Source: Candidatus Aquidulcis sp. (lineage in GTDB: Bacteria; Chloroflexota; Anaerolineae; Anaerolineales; E44-bin32). From it: a stretch of DNA of 6,905 bases. The first letter of the stretch is position 1. Each line of letters starts with the position of its first letter. This document shows positions 1 through 6,905 of this stretch, piece by piece. The DNA is taken from NCBI GenBank assembly GCA_020723365.1, contig DYJB01000067.1, forward strand, positions 1 to 6,905. Reading direction: 5' to 3'. The translations under genes and the position numbers were made by a program. The notes beneath the pieces were generated by a model. That model was not told the origin of the DNA and made no database searches. It was given only the letters and a program-made list of their open reading frames with translations.

Positions 1-77
1 GATCGGTCCCAGGCGCGCAGCGCCTGCCGCAGCGCCTTGCGGCTGAAGGGCTCCTCGAGGTGTCCGGGGGCGTTCAT
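1..77 (-). CDS. 5' end of an unidentified gene, truncated by the window edge
   Basis: An ATG at 77-75 on the minus strand opens 25 complete codons with no stop before the left edge. The predicted N-terminus includes FSRKALRQALRAWDR, which looks like the start of an alpha-helical, Arg/Leu-rich protein. Of the 24 codons after the ATG, 22 end in G or C, and second positions are mixed, as expected for real coding in GC-rich DNA. The Shine-Dalgarno is weak: only GAG/GAGAAA-like bases precede the ATG. A promoter-like element lies at 144-172 on the same strand, giving a leader of about 60 bases. The gene is divergent from the exported-protein gene at 195. The fragment is too short to assign a family. 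Confidence 0.55.
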   Translation of the reverse strand, partial: MNAPGHLEEPFSRKALRQALRAWDR

Positions 78-143
78 CTCGGCAGTTTCTCGGCACTCCG
101 GCCCCCGGCCTGGCCGTAGGCTGGGGTCGGGTGGCACAGGGGG

Positions 144-172
144 ATTATTGCACGGGCATCCGCGCCCGCCAA
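144..172 (-). promoter_or_regulatory. Candidate sigma-70-type promoter for the leftward partial gene
   Basis: Read on the minus strand, TTGGCG (172-167) is followed by a 17-base spacer and AATAAT (149-144). AATAAT matches TATAAT at five of six positions and is preceded by TGC, an extended -10 arrangement. TTGGCG matches TTGACA at four of six. It is one of the few AT-rich patches in this part of the window and lies between the divergent starts at 77 and 195. The assignment is from motif only. No comparably good promoter is visible on the plus strand for the gene at 195. Confidence 0.4.
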
Positions 173-194
173 CGCAGCCACCGGGAGGTTGTGC

Positions 195-581
195 ATGAAG
201 CGCAAGCGGGTCATCATCCTGGCCGTGGCCGCGGCTGCCCTGGCCCTCGCCATTGCCGGCGTGGGTGTGGTGGCCAGCGCGCCGGCGCCGAACCGGGCCG
301 CCCAGGCGCTGAGCGAGCTGCCGCCGGGCCTGATCGAGGCGGGCCCGGGGCACGACGGCCTGTCGCTCGAGACGGCGATCGTGATCCACGCTTCCAACGA
401 GACCGACGGCGTGGGGCTGGAGTACCTGTGGCTGGCGGCGACCTACCCGGACGACTCCCTCGAGCTCCAATCGCTGGTGATGGACGGCGGTCGGGCGTAC
501 GATGTCATGGAACTCCTGTCCCCGGACGGCGGGAGGCGCACGGTCTACTTCGACATCACCGCCTTCTTCGGGGTCTGGTGA
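195..581 (+). CDS. Small exported or membrane-anchored protein of unknown function
   Basis: 128 residues from the ATG at 195, which follows GGGAGG (183-188) with a 6-base spacer; the in-frame TTG at 189 abuts that site and is unlikely. The N-terminus is MKRKR, then a hydrophobic stretch at about residues 6-27, then an A-S-A motif at 27-29 that would suit signal peptidase I. If uncleaved, it would be an N-terminal anchor. The remainder (about 50-128) is a compact domain: DGLSLETAIVIHASNE near 54-69, an EYLWL segment at 76-80, YDVMEL at 102-107, and a C-terminus with YFDITAFFG at 118-126. The pattern (Gly-rich start, amphipathic strands, Tyr-Phe-Asp-Ile near the end, aromatic last residue) resembles small conserved hypothetical proteins I have seen in diverse bacteria, but I cannot name the family. 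There is no lipobox cysteine and no catalytic motif. It lies 73 bases upstream of the M50 protease on the same strand, so it may be co-transcribed with it and act in the envelope. That role is inference. Confidence 0.85.
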   Translation: MKRKRVIILAVAAAALALAIAGVGVVASAPAPNRAAQALSELPPGLIEAGPGHDGLSLETAIVIHASNETDGVGLEYLWLAATYPDDSLELQSLVMDGGRAYDVMELLSPDGGRRTVYFDITAFFGVW

Positions 582-654
582 GGCCGCCGCTTTGTGCCTG
601 CTCTGGAGCGCGGGACAGGGGATGCCCTCCTCCGGTCCGCCAGGGAGCCCAACG

Positions 655-1698
655 ATGACGCTGCTCTCGATCGCCTTCTTCTTCCTCCTCCTGGGGCTCG
701 TCGTGGCGGTGCACGAGGGCGGCCACCTGCTGGCCTGCGTGGCGCTGCGCATCCGCCTGCTCGAGGTCGGGATCGGGCTTCCCCCGCGTCTGCTGCGCCT
801 GGGCCGGCGGGGCGAGACCGAGTTCACCGTGAATGCCTTGCCGCTGGGCGCCTTCATCCGGCCGGCGGGCGACTTCGACCCGCGGGTGCCGAACGGGCTG
901 GCCTCCCGCCCCGCAGCGCAGCGCCTGCTGGTGTACGTCTCGGGCGCGGCGGCCAACGTGCTGCTGGCCCTGGCCCTCTTGACCTTCGGATTCCACGGCG
1001 GCTGGCCGGATGAAGTGCGCATCGTGGGCACCTCTCCCGGCTCGCCGGCCGAGATCGCCGGTCTGCGCGCCGGCGACGTGATCCTGGCTTCGGATGGCGA
1101 GCCCGTGCACGACACCGCCGCCCTCCGCACGCGCATCGAGGCGGCCCGCGGCGGCGAGATGGCCCTCCGGATTCGCCGCGGGGACCAGGTCCTGGACGTG
1201 GCCGTCGAGGTGCGCGCCGCGCCGCCTGAGGGCGAAGGCCCGGTCGGGTTCACCTCGCAGGGAGTTCTGGTCAGCCATGCGTGGGGCCGCGCCGCCGGGC
1301 GCGCCGCCGAGACCACCTGGGATCTGCTGCGCAGCACCGTCACCGCCCTCGGCGCGCTCGTGGGGTTGGATGGCGACGGCACGGCCGAAGTGCGGCTGGT
1401 TGGTCCGCTGGGAATGAAGCAGATCAGCGACCAGACGCTGGCCAATGCCGTCGAATGGGGCCAGGGCTTTCCATTGCTCTACCTGGGGGCCTGGCTGTCG
1501 GCGTCGCTGGGGTTCTTCAACCTGGTGCCGTTCCCGGCCCTCGATGGCGGCCGGGCGGCGCTGCTGCTGGTGGAGGTCGTGCGCCGCAAGCGCCTACCGG
1601 CCCGCACCGAGGCGCGGGTGCATGCCGCCGGGATGGTGGTCCTGCTGACCGCCATGCTGGCGCTCGTGGCGCTGGATCTGCTCCGGCCGGTGTTCTAG
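655..1698 (+). CDS. Site-2-type M50 metalloprotease with one PDZ domain (RseP/RasP-like)
   Basis: 347 residues from the ATG at 655, preceded by AGGGAG (642-647) with a 7-base spacer. The frame stays open upstream to 502, but that extension overlaps the preceding gene and lacks protein-like composition. The first membrane helix (about 2-19) ends in the zinc site HEGGH (20-24), an HExxH motif with Glu21 as expected catalyst. A second helix starts near 91 and carries the GxxxN signature G97-N101. A PDZ domain follows, from about 118 to 200, with SPAEIAGLRAGD. VGPLGM (249-254) corresponds to the conserved Gly-Pro segment of the family. A third helix leads into NLVPFPALDGG (289-299), where Asp297 is the third zinc ligand, and a last helix spans about 326-343. 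Such enzymes cut transmembrane substrates inside the bilayer, for example anti-sigma factors or signal peptide remnants. E. coli RseP is about 450 residues with two PDZ domains; the shorter single-PDZ form is common in other bacteria. Its substrate is not evident: no anti-sigma or sigma gene is nearby. The neighbours are an exported protein and a pilin. Confidence 0.93.
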   Translation: MTLLSIAFFFLLLGLVVAVHEGGHLLACVALRIRLLEVGIGLPPRLLRLGRRGETEFTVNALPLGAFIRPAGDFDPRVPNGLASRPAAQRLLVYVSGAAANVLLALALLTFGFHGGWPDEVRIVGTSPGSPAEIAGLRAGDVILASDGEPVHDTAALRTRIEAARGGEMALRIRRGDQVLDVAVEVRAAPPEGEGPVGFTSQGVLVSHAWGRAAGRAAETTWDLLRSTVTALGALVGLDGDGTAEVRLVGPLGMKQISDQTLANAVEWGQGFPLLYLGAWLSASLGFFNLVPFPALDGGRAALLLVEVVRRKRLPARTEARVHAAGMVVLLTAMLALVALDLLRPVF

Positions 1699-1706
1699 GG
1701 CCGGAG
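1681..1706 (+). promoter_or_regulatory. GC-rich hairpin over the protease stop codon, just upstream of the pilin
   Basis: CTCCGGCC (1681-1688) and GGCCGGAG (1699-1706) form a perfect 8-bp stem around a 10-base loop that includes the TAG stop codon. No T run follows, so it is not a textbook intrinsic terminator. It sits 12 bases before the pilin Shine-Dalgarno. It could act as a processing or stability stem for a separate pilin transcript, as partial attenuation between the two genes, or be chance pairing in GC-rich DNA. Confidence 0.35.
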
Positions 1707-1718
1707 ACACATTGAGCG

Positions 1719-1729
1719 AAAGGAGGTGA
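1719..1729 (+). promoter_or_regulatory. Near-perfect Shine-Dalgarno of the pilin gene
   Basis: AAAGGAGGTGA matches ten consecutive bases of the anti-Shine-Dalgarno complement (AAGGAGGTGA), with AGGAGG ending 8 bases before the ATG at 1735. It is the strongest ribosome-binding site in the window and fixes the start of a gene too short for most length cut-offs. It suggests high translation, as expected for a structural pilin. Confidence 0.85.
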
Positions 1730-1734
1730 GCGAG

Positions 1735-1881
1735 ATGCTGAACATGAAGCGCATGGCCGGGCAGGGTCTGGTCGAGTACGCGCTGATCCTGGTCCTGGTT
1801 GCCGTTGTCGTCATCGTCATCCTGGCGCTGCTCGGCCCGGCCATCGGCAACGTGTTCTCGGAGATCATCAAAGGCATCTGA
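1735..1881 (+). CDS. Flp/Tad-type (type IVb) pilin, 48 residues
   Basis: Translation from the ATG at 1735 gives a 48-residue prepilin ending at the TGA at 1879-1881. A short basic leader (MLNMKRMAG) is followed by QGLVEYALILVLVAVVVIVI. This matches the Flp prepilin consensus in which cleavage occurs after Gly, with Glu and Tyr at mature positions +5 and +6. Predicted cleavage is after Gly9, and Glu14-Tyr15 are the conserved pair. The mature peptide would be 39 residues, nearly all one hydrophobic helix that packs in the pilus core, with a short tail ending KGI. Flp pilins are typically 45-65 residues. Maturation would need a TadV/PilD-class prepilin peptidase and assembly would need the Tad ATPase and platform proteins; none is in the window. 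It lies 36 bases after the protease gene, behind a very strong Shine-Dalgarno. An in-frame ATG at 1744 is a less likely start. Small size and location suggest a satellite pilin gene away from any main tad cluster. Confidence 0.9.
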   Translation: MLNMKRMAGQGLVEYALILVLVAVVVIVILALLGPAIGNVFSEIIKGI

Positions 1882-1920
1882 TAGTGTTGGGATCCGTCCT
1901 CCGGCGCCCGCTGCGCCCCG

Positions 1921-1961
1921 GGCCGAGGGATGGATCCCGCGCGCCGCGAGTCGCCTCGGCC
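1921..1961. terminator. Possible bidirectional terminator between convergent genes
   Basis: GGCCGAGG (1921-1928) and CCTCGGCC (1954-1961) are perfect 8-base inverted arms separated by 25 bases. They lie in the 132-base gap between the convergent pilin and URO-D-like genes, where transcription from both sides should end. Neither side has a T run and the loop is long, so this is a weak call. The rest of the gap contains no gene that I can support. Confidence 0.25.
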
Positions 1962-2013
1962 GCCGCTCACCGCCCTCCCCCCGAACGCTCCCTCCGCCCG
2001 CCTTCCCTTCGGC

Positions 2014-3183
2014 TCAGCCCGAACTCCCCAGCGGATAGCGTCCGTACTCCTCGACCGCGTCGACCATCGCCAGGATATTCTCGGGCGGCACCTCGTCCAT
2101 GATGGTGTGCACCGAGGCCAGCAGGTAGCCCCCGCCCGGGCCCAGCAGGTCGATCACGCGCCGCACCTCCTGGCGCACCTCGTCCGGCGTGCCGCTGGGC
2201 AGGACGCGGTGGGTGTCGACGGCGCCGCAGAAGACCAGGTTGCCGCCGTAGCGCCGCTTGAGCTCCGCCAGATTGGCCATCTTGCCGGCCGAGGTCTGGA
2301 TGGGGTTGAGGATGTCGATGCCGATCTCGACGAAGTCGTCCAGCAGATCGAACACGTCCCCGTCGGTGTGGAAGAAGACCTTGGCCTGTGTGCGCCGGCG
2401 GATGAAGGCGATGTAGTCGGCGTGGATCGGCTTGAGCACCTGGCGGTACATCCGGGGCGAGATCATCAGCCGGTCCTGGGTGCCCAGGTCGTCGCCGATC
2501 TTGATGATGTCGACGTTCTCGCCCAGCTCATCCAGGAAGTGCCCCATCAGCCGCTGGCACAGTCCGGCGATCTTCTCCAGCAGGGCGCGCGAGAACTCGG
2601 GGTGCATGGCCAGGTTCATCAGAAAGCGGTCCATGCCCTGCATGGCGAAGGCCCGCTCGAGCGGGAAGAGCAGCCAGGGCGTGGCGATGATGGCGTAGCG
2701 GTTTTCCTCGGCCAGACGGCGGGCCTGCTGCCGCACGTGGGCCACGCGGCTGGGATCGTCCATGTCCGGCCACGGATAGCACTCCAGCTCTTCCAGCGTG
2801 GTCGCTTCCGCCAGCGGGTGCACCCCGGGGTACCAGTTGTCGGGGGCGATCTCGACCGAGCCGCTGCCCCAGTCATCGATGAAGGGTGAATGGGGTTCGC
2901 GGCTGCGGGCGCGCTCGTAGACGTGGGCCGGGAAGCGGTCCAGCACGCTGCGGGCGTCGCCGCGCAGGCGCTCAAGCACCGCCTCGTCCGGATCGGCCGA
3001 ACCCAGCTCGGGCCAGTCGTAGATGTAGCGGTCGGGGGCCTGCACGCCCAGGCGCGCCTTCAGTCCCCGGTAGGGCCGCATCTTCATCGTGGTCGTGTTG
3101 CTGGTGCCGATGATGATCGGCACGCGATCGGGCTCCTCGTGGTGAAGGGCGGTCAGGACGCGCTGGCGAGGGGTGAGGGACAT
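2014..3183 (-). CDS. Uroporphyrinogen decarboxylase-superfamily protein, methyltransferase-like
   Basis: 389 residues from the ATG at 3183, which has GGAG (3197-3194) 10 bases upstream. A GTG at 3192 is in frame but only one base from that site. The N-terminus SLTPRQRVLTALHHEEPDRVP is the usual opening of bacterial URO-D-like proteins related to corrinoid methyltransferases (MtaA/MtbA class). The substrate-binding arginines and RQAGRY-type motif of true HemE are not seen near the N-terminus. Later landmarks are IIKIGDDLGTQ (about 227-236), VFFHTDGD (269-276), GIDILNPIQTSAGKM (288-302), FCGAVDTHRVLPSGTP (318-333), a GGGY segment (350-353) and the C-terminal VPPENILAMVDAV. In MtaA/MtbA proteins zinc is bound by His-x-Cys and a distal Cys. 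Here His272 and Cys319 are in place, but the first Cys is Asp274. The likely role is methyl transfer between a corrinoid protein or small methylated substrate and an acceptor. The substrate is unknown, and no corrinoid protein or reactivating enzyme is adjacent. Length is normal for the family. It is convergent with the pilin and divergent from the kinase. Confidence 0.88.
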   Translation of the reverse strand: MSLTPRQRVLTALHHEEPDRVPIIIGTSNTTTMKMRPYRGLKARLGVQAPDRYIYDWPELGSADPDEAVLERLRGDARSVLDRFPAHVYERARSREPHSPFIDDWGSGSVEIAPDNWYPGVHPLAEATTLEELECYPWPDMDDPSRVAHVRQQARRLAEENRYAIIATPWLLFPLERAFAMQGMDRFLMNLAMHPEFSRALLEKIAGLCQRLMGHFLDELGENVDIIKIGDDLGTQDRLMISPRMYRQVLKPIHADYIAFIRRRTQAKVFFHTDGDVFDLLDDFVEIGIDILNPIQTSAGKMANLAELKRRYGGNLVFCGAVDTHRVLPSGTPDEVRQEVRRVIDLLGPGGGYLLASVHTIMDEVPPENILAMVDAVEEYGRYPLGSSG

Positions 3184-3193
3184 CGGATTCACA

Positions 3194-3197
3194 CTCC
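3194..3197 (-). promoter_or_regulatory. Ribosome-binding site that sets the URO-D-like start
   Basis: On the minus strand GGAG is read at 3197-3194, 10 bases before ATG 3183 and one base before GTG 3192. The spacing favours the ATG, which also makes the protein begin like its relatives (MSLTPRQRV). Confidence 0.6.
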
Positions 3198-3236
3198 ATC
3201 GTGGGAAGAGATCGCTGCCGTCTCTGCGGCGGCGCT

Positions 3237-3245
3237 AGAATAGCA
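3237..3245 (-). promoter_or_regulatory. Candidate extended -10 promoter for the URO-D-like gene
   Basis: On the minus strand the sequence reads TGC then TATTCT (3245-3237), an extended -10 form with four of six matches to TATAAT. No good -35 is visible at the normal distance. A start near 3230 would give a leader of about 45 bases. The same AT-rich island read on the plus strand contains TAGAAT (3236-3241), so direction is uncertain. Confidence 0.3.
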
Positions 3246-3248
3246 TAG

Positions 3249-3573
3249 CCCTGTGCGGCGGCGCCCGCTTGCGCGCCGGGCAGGTCCGCCGCACCCCGGG
3301 CCTGCATCCGGCTCGACCAGTCCCCGGGATTTGGCTGCCGGCCTCAGCCTGGCGCTCGCCATCGAGCGCACCCCGGCCTCGTCCCCCCAGGATTCCGGCG
3401 GCGTCCGTGTGGCCGACGACGCCGAGGAACGCAGCGGCGTCGCCCGCCTCGGTCGGCTGGACGGCAAGCCGGACGGGCAGATCGATCCCCGGGGCCGCTC
3501 CCCTGGCGGCTGATTGCCGCCGGTATCCCATCGCCTCCTCGAGGCCGAAAGCAGGCCCGTCCTCCTGCCGCAA
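3249..3573. other. Divergent spacer with ambiguous open frames; no supported gene
   Basis: About 500 bases separate the starts at 3183 and 3688. Within them two frames share the same middle codon position and stay open: a plus frame from GTG 3253 to 3513 (86 codons) and a minus frame from 3621 to 3235 (128 codons). From about 3400 to 3513 the plus frame has mostly G/C-ending codons and a balanced composition (for example VRVADDAEERSG), but the antisense frame scores about equally. Neither has a Shine-Dalgarno nor a family I recognise. This could be a remnant of a decayed gene, a small unrecognised gene, or open frames arising from GC skew. I see no repeat, tRNA or riboswitch fold in it. Confidence 0.4.
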
Positions 3574-3602
3574 TTGCCCGTGCCGACCAATGCCCCTACA
3601 AT
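3574..3602 (+). promoter_or_regulatory. Candidate sigma-70-type promoter of the histidine kinase gene
   Basis: TTGCCC (3574-3579), a 17-base spacer and TACAAT (3597-3602) match the -35 and -10 consensus at four and five of six positions. Transcription would start near 3609 and give a leader of roughly 80 bases to the ATG at 3688. The site lies inside an upstream open extension of the kinase frame (back to 3514), which argues against that extension being translated. Confidence 0.5.
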
Positions 3603-3671
3603 ACGCGCCTGCGCTCACCATCGCCCCTACGTGTGGGTGTCGGTCAACCGGGCAGTTGGCATGCGGTTCGC

Positions 3672-3676
3672 AGGAG
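3672..3676 (+). promoter_or_regulatory. Ribosome-binding site of the kinase gene
   Basis: AGGAG lies 11 bases before ATG 3688 and 5 bases before an in-frame GTG at 3682. Either start is possible and they differ by only two residues. ATG 3661, further upstream, has no comparable site. Confidence 0.5.
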
Positions 3677-3687
3677 TGGTGGTGCCC

Positions 3688-6753
<3,066 letters not shown>

Positions 6754-6759
<6 letters not shown>

Positions 6760-6786
6760 GGCCTGCCCCCTTCGGCCGACTCAGCC
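6754..6786 (+). terminator. Possible terminator hairpin overlapping the kinase stop codon
   Basis: GGCTGA (6754-6759, including the stop) pairs with TCAGCC (6781-6786). An inner GGCC (6760-6763) can pair with GGCC (6774-6777) across a three-base bulge, leaving a 10-base loop. Only a GTT follows, not a real T run. It may end kinase transcription or protect its 3' end. Confidence 0.35.
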
Positions 6787-6818
6787 GTTGGAGGATCCAG
6801 TGCCTGCAGTGAGAAGGG

Positions 6819-6836
6819 AGCGCCTGCCGAGGCGCT
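6819..6836 (+). terminator. Compact hairpin downstream of the kinase gene
   Basis: AGCGCCT (6819-6825) and AGGCGCT (6830-6836) make a perfect 7-bp stem with a 4-base GCCG loop, 60 bases past the kinase stop. No T run follows. Together with the hairpin at 6754-6786 it could form a two-hairpin transcription end. No convincing gene is seen from 6760 to the right edge. Confidence 0.35.
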
Positions 6837-6905
6837 GGCCGCGCCCTCATCGGGGGCTCTCCCTCCGTCCCCGCTCGGCTTGTCACGTCCAGCGGTCCCC
6901 CCCCC

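Noticed and set aside
17..37. Direct repeat GCAGCGCCT (17-25 and 29-37) near the left edge
   Set aside because: The 12-base period equals four codons and encodes the repeated RQALR/ALR helix segment of the partial gene, so it is explained by coding.
502..654. Upstream extension of the protease frame
   Set aside because: It overlaps the exported-protein gene in another frame, has no ribosome-binding site, and would put about 50 Ser/Pro/Gly-rich residues before the first membrane helix, which normally starts the protein.
556..1278. A 240-codon minus-strand frame opposite the protease gene
   Set aside because: It overlaps a clear M50 protease and has repetitive Gln/Arg/Gly composition, including a run of Glu opposite codons of the first membrane helix.
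1889..1938. Inverted repeat GGGATCC/GGATCCC downstream of the pilin
   Set aside because: Each arm contains the self-complementary GGATCC, the arms are 36 bases apart, and the pairing is weaker than the 1921-1961 stem it overlaps.
1930..2889. A 319-codon plus-strand frame opposite the URO-D-like gene
   Set aside because: The minus-strand frame carries conserved family motifs. The plus frame is a low-complexity His/Val/Gln-rich shadow.
2014..3183. Annotation as true uroporphyrinogen decarboxylase (HemE)
   Set aside because: The HemE substrate-binding N-terminal motif is absent, and the C-terminal pattern (NPIQTSAGKM, GAVDTHRVLPSGTP) fits the methyltransferase-like branch; no other haem gene is nearby.
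3514..3687. Upstream extension of the kinase frame
   Set aside because: A good promoter motif (3574-3602) lies inside it, the residues do not resemble a kinase N-terminus, and ATG 3688 has an AGGAG upstream.
6800..6905. GTG at 6800 after GGAGG (6790-6794), open for 35 codons to the right edge
   Set aside because: The ribosome-binding site is attractive, but codon third positions are clearly less GC-rich than in the real genes, the peptide is Arg/Pro-rich, and the frame runs through a hairpin and the C9 run. More sequence to the right would decide.

Overview
The window is GC-rich (about two-thirds G+C by eye) bacterial DNA with tightly packed genes on both strands. It carries a short Flp-type pilin with a near-perfect Shine-Dalgarno, a URO-D-fold methyltransferase-like protein and a large hybrid histidine kinase. 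Together with TACAAT/AATAAT-type -10 elements, this is compatible with a free-living bacterium such as a member of the Chloroflexota (Anaerolineae-like). That assignment is inference from family resemblance; no rRNA or other phylogenetic marker is present.

Layout. Bases 1-77 hold the first 25 codons of a minus-strand gene that runs off the left edge, with a plausible extended -10 promoter at 144-172. A plus-strand cluster follows: a small exported or membrane-anchored protein of unknown function (195-581), a single-PDZ site-2-type M50 metalloprotease (655-1698), and a 48-residue Flp/Tad-type pilin (1735-1881). The spacers are 73 and 36 bases, so the three could be co-transcribed. A GC-rich hairpin covering the protease stop codon may separate pilin expression from the rest. 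A convergent minus-strand gene (2014-3183) encodes a uroporphyrinogen-decarboxylase-superfamily protein of the methyltransferase type. A roughly 500-base divergent spacer (3184-3687) contains candidate promoters for both flanking genes and ambiguous short open frames. The rest is one gene (3688-6759) for a 1023-residue hybrid histidine kinase with two membrane helices, two PAS domains, HisKA, HATPase, two receivers and an HPt domain. The last 146 bases hold two hairpins and no convincing gene, and end in a run of nine C.

How they work together. The plus-strand cluster is envelope-related: an exported protein, an intramembrane protease and a surface pilin. The kinase is a self-contained phosphorelay that must pass phosphate to a response regulator outside the window. 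The methyltransferase-like gene is divergent from the kinase, and no functional link between them is visible. I see no tRNA, rRNA, CRISPR array, insertion sequence or phage gene. Nothing here clearly amounts to a new biological system. The points most worth a second look are the tiny pilin with its hairpin leader, the conserved-looking exported protein, and the Cys-to-Asp change in the presumed metal site of the URO-D-like protein.
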